64,000 bases of DNA. It comes from Aedes albopictus (Eukaryota; Arthropoda; Insecta; Diptera; Culicidae). The notes under the pieces are model-generated. The model was given only the letters and a program-made list of their open reading frames with translations. It had not been told where the DNA came from and ran no database searches. Shown in pieces: positions 31,180 through 43,298 of this stretch (positions within the stretch are counted from its first letter, which is position 1; every line of letters begins with the position of its first letter). The translations under genes and the position numbers were made by a program. The DNA lies in NCBI RefSeq assembly GCF_035046485.1, contig NC_085136.1, positions 81,175,734 through 81,239,733 on the forward strand, in the 5' to 3' direction.

Positions 31180-34100
31180 ATTTTCTTGGAATTTCAGCAA
31201 TATTTCTTATAAAACGGCCTCAATGTTTAAAAGAATTCCATTGGGTGTTCCTCCATGTCTTTTCTCGGTAATATTTCCAGGATTCCAGGACTCCTTTTGT
31301 AGTTTAAGGATTTTTCTATGAATTTCTATGCAAGGGACTTTATCAGAAATTCTTTGATGAATTTTTTTTTTCAGAATTGTATCTAGAGCACTTTCAAAAA
31401 TTCTTCAGCGATTCTTTTGAAAATTACCCCTAGAGCTCTCCCAGAAATCCTTTAGAAATTTTTATCAGGAGTTACTGAATACATTTCTAGAAGGTTTATT
31501 TCTAGTACTGCTCCTGTGGTTTCTTTAGAAGTATCTTCTGGGATTCCTTCAGAGATTCGTTCAGGAAATTTTTCAGATGTTCCTTCGCGAGTTTTAAAAA
31601 AGCACTTTGCACAAAAAATATTGGAGAAACTTTTCGAGGATTTTCTGAAGGAACTTCTAAAGGATTTCCTGGAGCTACATCTGAAGAATCCAAGATTTTT
31701 TTTTTTGAAAATCTCCAAGAAGGAGTCCTGATCAATATTCTCTGAAGCAACTCCCGTAGTCATCTTTGAAGGAGTTTCTGCTCTGGGGAATACCTGGAGG
31801 AGCTCCCAGAGATGGCTCTGGAAGAATTTCTAGAAGATTTTTTTGAGAAGCCTTTGAAGGGATTCAAGATAAACTATTCAGGAGGAATTCTTGGAGAAAT
31901 CCTCGAAGAAATTCCTGAAATAATTCCTGGGAGAATCCTTGTAGAAATTTGTGGGGAAATCCCTGGAGAAATTCCTAGTGGAATACCTGGGGGAATCCCT
32001 GAAAAAATCTTGAAGGTATTCCTGGAGAATTTCCTGGAAGAATTTCTTAGGGAATCCCTAGAGGATTTCCTGGAAGAATCCTTGGAGGAACATCAGGAGG
32101 ATTTCATGAAGGAATCTTCGAGGGATTACTTGCAGGAATCCAAGGGAAAATCACTGGAAAAATTCGTGGAGAAATCTCTGGAGAAATTCCTGAAGCAATT
32201 CCTGATGGAATCTCAGGAGGAATTCCTGGAATAAGGCCTGAAGGAATCCCTGAAGGAATTGCTAAGATAATTTCTGAAGGATGTCCAGGAACAATTCCTG
32301 GAGAAATTCCTGGATAAAATCTTGGAGGAATTTCTGTGGGAATTGCTCGAGAAATCCATGATGACATTCCTGGAGGAATCTCTAGAGGAATTCTTGAAAG
32401 AATTACTGGATAAGTTTCTAGAGGAATCTGCAGAGGAGTTCTGGGAAATTTCTATTATTTTTCTATTTCTGAGCAAAATCCCTTGAGAAAATCCTGGAGG
32501 AATTTCTAGCGGAATTTCTGAAGGCATTCCTGGGGAAATCCTCGAAGGAATTTTTGAAGGAATCCCTGGAGCAATCCCTGAAGCAATTCATGGACGAATC
32601 TCAGAAGAGATTTCTGAATTTTTTTTAAGGAATCCCTGAAAAATTCATGAGGGTATTCCTGGAGAATTTCCTGGAAGAATTTCTGAAAAAATCCCCACAA
32701 GATTTTCGTGAATAAATCCTGGAGAAATTTCTGACATAATTTCTGAAGGATATCCAGGAGCAATTCCTGGATCAATTGCTTGAGAAATTACTGAAGGAAT
32801 TCCTGAATAAATTGTTTTGTAATTCCTGGAGAAATTCCTGGATTAAATCCTGCAGGAATGCCTGGTGGTTTTCCTAAGAATTGCTGCAGGAATCCTTGAA
32901 GGAATTCCTGGAGAAACCGTTGGAGGAATTCTTGCAACAATTACAGGATGAATTTCTGGGGGAACCTCTACAGAAACTCTGGGTAGTTTTTTTGAAAAAA
33001 ACAACTGAGAAATTCCTGGAGCAATTTGTAGAGAAAATTCTGGAGAAATTCCTGGAGAAATCCTCCAAGGAATATCTTGAGAAATTCCTGGGGGAATCCT
33101 TGAAAAAAATCGTTGAGAAATCCCAGGGAAAATCCCTGAAGAAGTTCCTGTAGGATTTTTTAGCGGAATTCCTAGAGAAATCTCTGCAGCAAATCCTGGA
33201 GGAAAATTTGGAAGTATTCTAGGAAAAAACCTGAAAAAATTCTAGAAGATATTCCTAGAGAAAATCCTAGAAGAGTTTCTGAAGGAATCCCTGAAGGATT
33301 TCCTAGAGAAATTACTGAATGATTTGCTGATATAATTTATGATAGAATTCCATGATTAACTCCTGGTGAAATTCCTAGAGGAATCCCTGAAGAAATTACT
33401 AGTGTAATTTTTCGAGGAGACCCTGGAGAAATTCCTGGATGAAATCCTGGAGGAATACTTGTATGGATTGCTGGAGGAATCCCAGGAGGAATTGCAGAAG
33501 CAACTCCAGGAGAAACTCCTGGAAGAACTCCTGGGGGATCCCTGAAGGAATTTCGGAAGAAGTACATGAAGCAATTCCTGGAGAAATATCTAGTGGAATT
33601 CCTGGAGGAATCGCTAAAAAAAATCCTGGAGAAATTCCTGCAAGAATCCAAGGAGGAATCCCTGGAAGAATGCCAGGAAAAATGCCTAGGAGAATTCCTG
33701 GTGGAATTTATGGAGGATTTCTTGAAGTAATTCTTGGAAAAATCTTTGGATGATTTCCTGTAGGAGTCTCTGGAGAAAATCTTTGGAGAAATCCCTTGAA
33801 GATTCCTTGGATAAATTTCTTTAGGAATTCCTGGCGGAATTCATGGAAGAATCCCGGAAGCAATTACTGGAGGAATCTTTCTCCAGAGATTCCTAAAGGA
33901 AGTCCTGAAGGCCTGCATTGAGGAAACTCTGTAAGATTTCTTGGAGGGATCTTTGAAAAAAAATCTTGTAGAAATTTTTGGAGGGATCCCTGGAGGATAT
34001 CCTAGAGGGATGCCTGTAGGAATCTCCAGAGGTACTTCTGGAGAAATGTCTGGTAAAATTTCTGGCAGAATTTCTAGAGGAATCTCTAGATAAATTCCTG

Positions 34101-34958
34101 AAATAATTTATAAAGAAATCCCTGCAGGAATGCCTGGCGAAATTCGTAGAGGAATGAATACCAGGAATAATTCCTGAAGATATCGCAGATGGAAATCTTG
34201 GAAAAATTCTGAAGGAATCCTTAGAAGAGTTCCTGAAGAAACTCCAGAAGGAATCTCGGAAGCCATTTCAAGAGGAATTCCGAAAGGAATCCCTAAACAG
34301 TTCCTGGAAGAAGTACTGAATAAATTTCTGGAGGAGTTCCTTAAAGAATACAAGGAGGAATTCCAGAAGGAATCCTAAGAAGCGTTCCTTGGAGAATCTT
34401 TCGTTGATTTTTAAAATAATTTGTTCTAGAAACAATCACAGAAGGAATTCTCGAGTTAAGCCCTGCAGAAATTCTTGGAGGAATCCATGGAGGCATCCAT
34501 TGAATGCCTGTAGGTATTAACGGTTGAATCCCTAGAAATACTCCTGGAGATATTTCTGGAGGAAACATTCAACAGGAGGACGTACTGGATTAATTCCTGG
34601 AGAAGTTCCAGAAAGAATTCCAAGAGGAACTACATAAAAAGTGTTCCTGGGGGAATCCTTGAAGGAATTTTCAAAATCATGCCCAGTTATTCCTGAAAGA
34701 AACACAGGAGAAATTCCCGGGTGAATCCCTGGAGGAATTCTTGAAGGAAATCCTGGAGGTATTTTTGAAGAAACCCCTCATGAGGAAACCCCTCAGGACA
34801 TCCCAGAAAAGCTTCCTTAACAAATTCCTGGCAAATTTTTTGTAGGAAAAAAATATGAAGGAATCAATGGCTGCAATAATTGTTGAACGAATTATTGTTG
34901 GAATCTTTGAATGGACTCCTGAAAAAATGTTTTGAACCAAGTTTTAAGGAACTACTGG
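31180..34958 (-). repeat. TTCC-type satellite, second large array
   Basis: From 31,180 to about 31,620 units read TTCC...CCAGG. From there to 34,958 they read CCTGGAGGAATTCCTGGAGAAATT, so the array inverts near 31,620. Long frames on both strands (e.g. 31,812-32,234; 32,104-32,527; 33,337-33,753) give EFLEESLEE, GIPGGIPE or SSRNFSRN peptides and are not genes. Confidence 0.9.
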
Positions 34959-34960
34959 AT

Positions 34961-35396
34961 TACCCAAGTAACCACGGTGCTGAAGCCTTATTGTTTGCAG
35001 ATATACGGTGTATTTAGAGCAATCATTACTTTGAATGAACACTTAAGGTTGATTCAAAGTGGAAATGGCAATTATGCGACTGATTTAAGATTATACCAGT
35101 ATATGTAATCGTAATTTGATTCTATAATTGCCCATTTCCACTTTAAATCAACCTTCAGTTTGCATGTAAAGTAATAACCCAGTCAACCAGTGATCGTATA
35201 GGATGTTGAATAAGATGTTAAAGCGGAGGCGATATGCGTACATTTTACATGCGGCTAAATGGAGACATACACGCATATGACCTCCACTTTATCATCTAAT
35301 GCAACATCTTATACGACTACTGGTTGTCTGGGAATTGCTCTAAATGCACCCAATATCAGCATGCAATAAGGCTTCAACGCTGTGGTTACTTGGGTA
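34961..35396. mobile_element. TACCCAAGTAACCAC MITE with a second MITE nested inside
   Basis: Ends TACCCAAGTAACCACGGTG and its imperfect complement (CGCTGTGGTTACTTGGGTA) bound the element. Inner blocks also pair: 'gaagcctta' with 'taaggcttc', 'tttagagcaat' with 'attgctctaaa', and 'ttgattcaaagtggaaatgg' with 'ccatttccactttaaatcaa'. At 35,178 the right side is split by the CCCAGTCAACCAG MITE. The host sequence is TTCC satellite on both sides. Confidence 0.85.
35178..35332. mobile_element. CCCAGTCAACCAG palindromic MITE, copy 2
   Basis: Same 155-bp length as the copy at 25,151-25,305, in the same orientation, with scattered substitutions (for example 'cagtgatcgtatagg' against 'cagtcatcgtataag'). 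It interrupts the outer MITE, so it is the younger insertion. Confidence 0.9.
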
Positions 35397-35419
35397 ATGT
35401 TTGGCTAATCTCTGATAAA

Positions 35420-37860
35420 ATTTCGTGTAAGGGTTTCTGGAAGATATTCCTGCTGAAATACTTCGAATTATTCCGAATTGAATTATTGGAGTAATCTTTA
35501 GTGGAATTCTTGCATATATGGAGAAATCCCTGAAGAAATCTCTGAAGGAACGCTTGCAGAAATACATTAAAAAAAAATCTGTTGACATTCCTTTGGGAAT
35601 CCCTGGAGAAATTCCTGCCTGGAGGAATCCTCAAAAAAAGCACTGAAACATTTACTGGAGGAATCTCTATAGATGTCCCAGGATAAATTACCAGAGGAAT
35701 GTCTGGTGAAGCCCATGGAGGAATTCGTCGATGCATCCTTGTAGAAGTATCTGTAAAAATTTCTGAGGAATTGTGGAAGATGCATTTCATGGAACAAACC
35801 CTGAAACAATCACTATCGGAACCCTGCAAGATGTCCATCGAAGAGTTCACGAAGGAGAAACTCCTAGAGAAGTCCCTTGTGGAATTTCTGGAATAATCCC
35901 TGAAGAAGTTCCTGAATAAATGCCTTAAGGAATTCCTGAAAGTGTCCTTGACAGAATTTGTAAAGAAATCCCAAGTATATTGCTCGTAGCATGACGTTTG
36001 TTTGAATTGAATACTAGTATAAATTCGTGTAGCAGTAGCACATAACTAAACTCCATAGCAGCATATAATTCTACTAAGCCCTTCTTTTCCCCTACCGGAA
36101 CCGGCTCCTGCATATCTGGAAAATTTGGCATGCTGTTTTTGTATTCCATGAATAAACTTCACAAAATTTAGCCATTCAACCAAGCTTGTTATTTGATGAA
36201 ATTCCATGATAAGATTGAAGTGGTTCTCTTGGAGAAATAATTGGTGAATTTTCCTGTGGTTCTCGAGGTAAAAAGGCTTGATGATTGTGGATAAAAACCA
36301 TAATTATTAGAATATTTTATTTTTTTGGATATTTTTTCCGAAAGTCTGATTTATTGATAATCTTTGAGTTGGCTTAATTTAAAAAAAATAAATCTAATGG
36401 ACATATACACATGAGCACAAACATAATCTGAAGAAGATTTCCAGTAAGTATACTGAGAAAAATTCATAGAAGATCTTTAGAGAAATTCAGAAGGAGTCCT
36501 TAAAATATCGCAGGGTGAATTTCTAGTGGAATCCATAAAGAAATACAGAAGTGAATTCTATAAAAAATATTTGGATGAATCCCAGCAAGAGTTTCAAGAA
36601 ATGTAAACGCGGAGAAATTGTTGGATATTTTCAACGAGGAATTCCTGCAGGAATCATTGGAAAAATCTTTGGAGGTACAATATGAGGAATTTTTGGACGA
36701 AACCCAGCAGGCATCTATGTGGAATTTCCAAGTGCTGAAATCTTTTTAAAAATGCCTGAAGAATTCTGAGAAGGAACTGCCCTAGAAGAATTCTTGTAGG
36801 CACTTTTGGAGAAATCCGAGGAGAAATTCCTAGGAGAACTCTTGGAGGAATCCATGGAGAAATCTTTGGAAAAATCCTCTTGGCATTCCTCCATAAATGG
36901 CTGATGGGAAATTCTTTATAATATTGCTCCACAGTCTTCTCCAAGTATTCCTATACAAATCCGTTCTGTGATTTCTCCAGAGATTCCCGAGGAATCCCAG
37001 CAAGTCATTCTAGTGCATTCTACCAGAAATTCCTGAATGGGTACCTGCAGTATTCCTGTAGCAATTCCTCGCAAGAATTCTTGAAGAGTTATCAAGTGAA
37101 TTACTGGATTAATTCTAAACCAAATCTGAAGGAATACTTGCAGCAGGCAATTTTGAAGAAATCGCAGCAGGATTCATTTTTTTTTATAAATCCGGGGAAA
37201 CTTTCAAGAATTATCTTGAGCAGTTATTGAATGAATTTTCGAAGGAAACTTTGGAAAACGTTATTAAGTAATCCTTTTCAAAATTTGTAAAGGAGTTCAG
37301 AACTTCGAAAAAAAAATCAATGGAAGATATTTCTGATAGAATCTCAGGAGAGATTTCTGGAAAAAAATCCTTGGAGCAATTTTGGAATAAACTTTTTGAA
37401 CTCTGGAGGAGTTTCTGTAGCAGTGCATTGACGTTTTTGTAAAATAATCCCTGACGAACTTTCCGTGGAATCCGAGGAGGATTTTTTAAAGGAAGGAATT
37501 GATGCAAGAATTTATAAAAAAAACTCTTAGTTTATTTTATGTTCTCAGTTTTCTTTTAGTTTTTAGTTTCTGGATGAATCTTTTGGAACTTCAAACATTT
37601 AAGAATGATTCTTAAGATTTTTCAAGAAATAATTCTTGAAGGAATTCTCAGAGAAATCTCATAAGGAATCCCTGGCATTTTTTTTTTAATTTCATGGTAG
37701 ACTTTCAAAAGGAATCACTGGAAGTATTTCTGAAGAGATTCCTGTAGAGTTTTCTGAAGTTATCAATGGGAGAGCTTTTGATAAAGCTTTTGATGAAATT
37801 CATGGAGGAATTTCTGAAGCAATTTTTCAAGATTTTCTAAAAAATTTATCAAGGTGAATT
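35420..37860. repeat. TTCC-type satellite, continuation
   Basis: The same family with many GGAATTCCTGAAGAAATC units. A non-repeat patch lies at about 35,985-36,430, where I see no gene. There is a local orientation flip near 36,900-36,980. Frames at 35,386-35,850 and 37,211-37,507 are satellite readings. Confidence 0.8.
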
Positions 37861-38671
37861 CCGTTTCCGTTTCATCGTTAGGGAGATTTATGACCGTTCT
37901 GGCCCAAAGAGCGAAGCCTCTGAGACCTTTCTGAAGAAATACAGAGTATTTCAAAGGTGTTTCAAGGGGATTTCAGGTGAGTTCAGGTGAGAGGAAGGTG
38001 TTTCCAAATCTTTGCCGTGGGTTTTTTGGGGGCATTTGTGGCAGTATCAGGGCATTTCAAAAGGGTTTAAGAACAGTTCAAGGAAATTCAGGTTTGTTTT
38101 TCTCCATGAGCACGTCTTCACGTTTCAGGAGATTTCAGGGAGTCTCGTGGGTCTCCAGGAAAATTTTATTTTTCTTTCTTTTTTTATTACGGGATTTTCT
38201 GCCGTAGGCAGGTTCATCCCGGATCCATGTCTCCAGGAAAACTTCAGGCGTTTTCAGGAGCATTTCATGAGAGTGCTGTAGAGTTTTAGATCATTTTAAG
38301 AGGATTCATGGAGTTTTAGACTCATTTCAGGTCGTTCCATAACGGTCTAGCAGTGATTCAAGGGAGTTTTGGGGAGTCACAGGCATAAATTGGAAAAGGC
38401 ATAGAAAGAGGGAGTTTTGTGCATAAATTAATTCCAGAAGCCCAAAAAGGGGTTTTCAAGGAGCTTCAGGGGCATTTCAGGGTTATTTTAGGGGATATCA
38501 AGAGCCGTTTAAGGGCGTTTAAGTAATTTTGTGGAGTGGCCTCTGAAACTTACTAAAATGCATCGGGAATCTCCCCAAAACCCCTCGGACTCCATGTAAT
38601 GCACCTGAGACACACCGAAACCCTTGAAAACGCATGCACAACGCATCTGAAACCCGTAGAAAATGATCTAA

Positions 38672-38826
38672 GGCACCGTTCATAAACCACGTACACTTGT
38701 TGGCGGGAGGGGGTGGCCTGGCTTAAGTTTACACTCCATACAAATTTCATAACATTTGTATGAACAAAAGTACAGGAGGGGGTCTGAGATTGACAAATTT
38801 TAGTCTACGTGATTTATAAACAGCCC
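38672..38826. mobile_element. Diverged member of the GTCCATAAACTACGTAGAC MITE family
   Basis: 'ggcaccgttcataaaccacgta' at the left and 'tctacgtgatttataaacagcc' at the right are inverted ends. The inner 'ctccatacaaatttc', 'ggagggggt' and 'ggtctgaga' blocks align with the two identical copies at 61,484 and 62,775. Confidence 0.75.
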
Positions 38827-39034
38827 CCCATACTTCCTGCAATGCCTTCGAAAGTGCCCTAAAGATCCCTCGAAACCCATGTAACGCACCTGAGACACAC
38901 CGAAAACGCACCCGTAACGTCTCAGGAACGGCTCCAAAACCAGTTGAAAATCCTCTGAAACTCTCCGCAATTACACCTGACACTGAGACCCTCTGGAAAA
39001 CTCCTTAGATGCTTGGAAGCGCCACAGAGAACCC

Positions 39035-39293
39035 CTTCTTCTTCTCTATGGCTCTACGTCCCAACTGAGACTTTGCCTGCCTCGCTTCAACTTAGTGTTC
39101 TTTGAGCATTTCCACAGTTATTAATTGAAGGGCTTTCTTTGCCTGCCATTTCATGAATTTGTATATTGTGAGGCAAGTACAATGATACACTATGCCCAGG
39201 GAGACGAGAAAATTTTCCCGACCGGAACGGGAATCGAACCCGCCGTCTCCGGATTGGCGATCCATAGCCTTAACTACTAGGCTAACTGGAGAC
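39035..39293 (-). mobile_element. Feilai-like SINE, full length, minus strand
   Basis: It begins with the CTTCTTCTTC complement of the triplet tail. The body mirrors the copy at 20,050-20,285. It ends with the complement of the tRNA-like head (B box GGGAATCGAACCC at about 39,228; A-box side 'ctactaggctaactgg'). Longer than the plus copy by a region around 'gggagacgagaaaattttcc'. Confidence 0.85.
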
Positions 39294-40734
39294 CCCCTGG
39301 AATCCGTTTAAAATACTCCTGAAATCTCAGGATATCCCCTGAAACGCCGATTGGATCCTCTGAAACGCCCTGAAAACTCATAAAACACCTCTGAGACCCC
39401 CATGGAATGCCTATTATACGCCCTAAAGCGGCCCTGAGAAGCACTGGTACCCTCGGTAACCTCGGAGACCCTTTGAGACTTCATTGAGACCCTCTTAAAC
39501 ATCTCTTATACCTCTAGCTACCCTCTGACACCCCCCGAAACGCCTCTGAGGCTCCCCGGAAGCCCCTGAGATACCCAAAAGCGCATCTGAGATCTCCTGA
39601 TAGCCCCCAAAACCGCGTGGGACACCCTGAAACGCCCCTGGAACATCCGTGTGCCCTCCCCTATAAACGCCCCATGGCCGGTGCCATAATTATCGTCATT
39701 ATTACATTTTGTTATGCAAAATATTGGTTCTGAGCAGCTCTCTTTCTCTTCTTATGCAGGTCATATAAAAGGTGCGTAAATTAGGAGCGCATTCAAATAA
39801 CCTGCATAATAAAGGATTTTTCCTTAACAGATTTATGATGTTCCATTCCTAATCGAACAATTTGCTTAACCACACCTCAGAGGGTTTGTATAGTATGACA
39901 ATCAATTAGAGCTTGCTACTACCACTTACACTTGTCTAGCTTTGTTTACTCTCACGGAAGATTTGTTTGCGACAACTTGTTCATACAAACCAACCAACAA
40001 CAGGTTGTACTTGACATCAGTCGTCCGGTTGATGCCTCTGTGCAATTATGTACCCACGTATTTACACCCCGTCTCTCATATCTGTAGGTATGTCTCTCAA
40101 TCTAAGTGTGTATCGCGTACCAAGCATAGCGTGGAAAAAACTTCCACTTGTAGTTCCAAGATAAAACTTCGATATGCATCGTCACCGATTCAACTGGACT
40201 AGAATGTAAGCAAGCTCAAAGCTGCAAGCGACAACTGGTTTTTTTTTCTACGGGCTGCAATTAGTGGGTACAGCTTCCATTTGCCGGTACCAGTGCAGTA
40301 GGTCAAACCGATTGTGGAACCAACGCAATCTAGAAGGTTCTGAAGTTCATGATCATGATCACCGTCGCTGCTAATGGTGCGTTACTTTACTCCAGCAGTG
40401 TACGCAACTGGTTCTACGGGTTGTATCACGCATTGCTCAAGCACCGGATCAGAAGCTGCTGGTTTAGTCAATGATCGTTCCGGTACAAATGATAAGATCT
40501 CTGTCTTGAGGGAGTGTCAGTTAATTACTATCATTCATATCTTCGAGCGAAAGTAGACTGAAGCAAACAAGTTATTCTACTATCCAACACCATTAGAGGT
40601 GTGCTGGAAATATCCAGAAAATCGACACTGATTACAGTTTGTCCAGATCGAGTGATAGTAATCGTTGTCTTTCATCACAATCTACCGGAAATCAATGAGT
40701 ACAGATTTAGAACGCATCGTGTTCTAGTATCATC

Positions 40735-40758
40735 TTAGCGTTAGCGTTAGCGTTAGCG
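40735..40758 (+). repeat. (TTAGCG)4 short tandem repeat
   Basis: Four perfect hexamers. It is one base different from a TTAGGG unit but far too short to be telomeric. Confidence 0.9.
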
Positions 40759-41126
40759 TAGTTACGGTATACTTCGTAGATTGGATACTAACAACATTCA
40801 TGTACCTTTTGCTAATCTTGCTCGGATTGCTTTTCGGAACAAGGCTGGGGAGTTAACTTCGCTCCAATCTTTTGCAAGAATACCAAAAGCACAAATGTCA
40901 TTATTCCCGGCCACGCCCATCTTTACCGTAACTTGGGATAGGGGAAGGAAATGTTGATGTAGCACTTATATAAGAGGCCTCCGACTCAGTGACACTCCCA
41001 TAAGTACTACGGAGTGGGTGGTTGGGAGATGTATTATGTAGGTCAAGGATTCGCCTGAAAAGCTGGCGATGAACCCACGGCATTGGTTGTTTAGTTGGTT
41101 AAAATTTAATCTTTTGAAAGCCGGCA

Positions 41127-41640
41127 ATCAAAAGAGATTTTTTCTATTTATTGTTTAAATAATTATGTTCCTGCTCAGTAAGAGGCCCAAGCAGAACCGA
41201 TCCCTCCAGGGTCATCGGAACATCACAGTAAATGTTTGAAACGCGTTGAAACAAATTTGGCGAGAAAAAAAAACTCAATTTATATAAAAAAACGCGAAAA
41301 CAACGAAAAAAAAACATCTCCATTTATTTAAAAAAAATACGTAAAACGAGTTGAAGAAAATAAAATCAAAAGATATTTTTTTCTATTTATTGCATAAATA
41401 AGTATGTTTCGGCTCAGTGCGAGGCACAAGCAGAACCGATCCCTCCAGGGTCATCGGAACTTTGCAATAAATGTTTAAAACGCAAGGAAAAAAAAAATGG
41501 TAACTCGAAAAATAACAAAATAAAAGAAAAAAAATAACAAAAAATCGCGTTACACAACAACAAAAAACATCTCAATTTATCTAAAAAAAATAAATAAAAC
41601 AAGATCGCGTGAAACGAGTAAAAAAAACTATGGTTGGCAA
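41127..41640 (-). repeat. Two-copy A-rich tandem duplication
   Basis: Units of about 236 and 278 bp start with 'atcaaaaga' near 41,127 and 41,363. Both contain 'agcagaaccgatccctccag', followed by 'ggtcatcggaac' and A-runs of 7-9 bases. On the minus strand the conserved part reads SDDPGGIGSA in one frame, but the frame closes elsewhere, so coding is doubtful. Confidence 0.6.
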
Positions 41641-42819
41641 TCCGAAAAAAAATCAATTTTTCTAAAAAAAAAACAAAAAAAAAACACGTCCACACCCGCG
41701 ACATTACGACACTCGCCTCGAAGAAAAACGACGCGGACAACGTGGTCTACCCGCCACCGAATGAAAAAAAAAAATAAGAAGGATGTTTCGTCGTCCCGAC
41801 TGCAGGGTTGCCCGCTTGTACATCTGAAATAGAAAATAGTATTAAAAGGTGATAGGCTCACAACAGCTACATAATTTTCGAAAAAAAAAATCTCTCTTTA
41901 CATAGACAAAAATTACCTGAATCCTCCTGAAACAAATGGTTTATTAGCAATAAAAAACATAATACAAATAAAAAATGTAGAACAAATAATGATCTTGGAA
42001 TTTTTTTTTTGCATTTAAATTGACAAAGCTAAAAAATTACAAGATCAGAATTTGTTATGGTAGATCTTACACCGTAGCGCACCATTATAAGGTGATCTAC
42101 CCACGTTACGGGGCCGCATCGTGTTCTAGTATCATCTTCACCACAAAGTAAGATATTGATGGCAGTGGATCCCATCACCAAGCTCCCGGTCTCAATTGAC
42201 CTAAACGCTATCACAGAGTCAATTGAGCAGTAAATTGAACAAACGACTGACCGACCGACCGACCCCCATCATCAAGTCAGTGATCCATCTACCTCTAAAC
42301 GAATCAGAACATCACGCACTGACGACAGTCTAGTGCCACGATTCGCCACCACTCAGTCCGCTAACAAATTTGCGTGCTCTCCATTTATCAAAACGTCGTT
42401 CATCCAATTTACGGCGACAGGCGTCTTGAGGTTCAGTTTAGACTACCTAGTGGCAGTTCGACGACCAGGACAGTGACAAAGTGGCGGCGCAATTGTGACG
42501 ATTTTAGCACCACACAGAGACGATGACACTTGTTGACAGGTCATCATCATGAGTTAACCGGTTCCGTACCGGCATCTGCAGTGATTTTTGACCATGTTTT
42601 GGTCAAATTCCTCTCTGATTCAGTCACTACTATTATGATACCGTAAACATGGGCGTCACATGATAATTGCCGATTTTTTTAGTATGCATTTCACAGCCAG
42701 GTGTTAATAGCGATTCGATGTTATCGAGGAAATAAGTAGAGAAGGTCGTTTTGAAGAATCATTTCTAGACAAAGATAGATCAATAATAATCTACACGCCT
42801 AAGTGAACCAAAATACAAA

Positions 42820-43298
42820 TTTTCGTTGAATTTGGCACCCGGTATTCCTCTTGGAATTACTTCGGGATGCTCAAGAAATTTTTCTAGAGATTCTTACAGG
42901 AGTTCTTTCAAGGTTGCTCCAGAAGCTCCTTCGATGATCTCTCCAAGAGTTCGTTCAGGGATCTCCACAATAGCTCCAGGAGGATTCAGGGGTGTCTCCA
43001 GGTGTTCATTAGGAATTCATTCAGTAGTTCCCTAAGCTATTTCTACAGGGGTTCGCTCAGGTATCCTTCCAGAAGTCCCTTCAGAGATTCTTTTAGGGAG
43101 ATCCATAAATGCCTCTTGGAGATCCGTAAGAAGTTTCTTCATGAATTCCTGCAGGAGGTTTTAAGAAATCAGTCTAAGAGCCCCTGCAGGGGTTCCTTCT
43201 GGAGTTCCTTTAGAAATTCCTACAGTATTTAGTTCTTACAGAAATTAGTACAACAGTTCCAGAGTTTTAAGGGGTTCTTGCAGATGGGGATTTTTTTT
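42820..43298 (+). repeat. TTCC-type satellite left of the hairpin
   Basis: Units like GGTATTCCTCTTGGAATT and AGTTCCTTTAGAAATTCC. The array resumes at about 44,880 beyond the hairpin, showing that the hairpin inserted into it. Confidence 0.75.

Larger units (their letters stand above)
38380..39815. mobile_element. Palindromic G/C-rich repeat element, copy 2
   Basis: It begins with 'gcataaatt' motifs, then 'agcccaaaaaggggttttcaagg' and G-rich TTCAGGGG units. It flips near 38,540 to C-rich CCTGAAACGCC units and ends with 'cgtcattatt...tatgcaaaatattggtt' and 'ggtgcgtaaattaggagcgc'. It matches copy 1 (3,362-4,830) in order. G-rich units also precede it from about 37,930. It is interrupted by a MITE (38,672-38,826) and a SINE (39,035-39,293). 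Confidence 0.65.
39816..42819. other. Low-repeat region, possible host DNA; no gene recognised
   Basis: About 3 kb with no satellite. It includes four TTAGCG hexamers (40,735-40,758), a two-copy A-rich tandem duplication (41,127-41,640), a 24-base string repeated at 40,713 and 42,115, and a short GACC run (42,247-42,264). Short frames (39,942-40,202; 40,374-40,556; 41,414-41,861) have no domain. It might be an intron or regulatory region of a neighbouring gene. Confidence 0.4.

Noticed and set aside
40735..40758. Telomere-like hexamers
   Set aside because: Only four TTAGCG units occur, and dipteran telomeres are not made of such repeats. It is a simple short tandem repeat.
41414..41861. Phe-rich minus-strand frames of 108 and 77 codons
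   Set aside because: They are caused by long A-runs on the plus strand; only SDDPGGIGSA is shared by the two tandem units, and the frame is not maintained.
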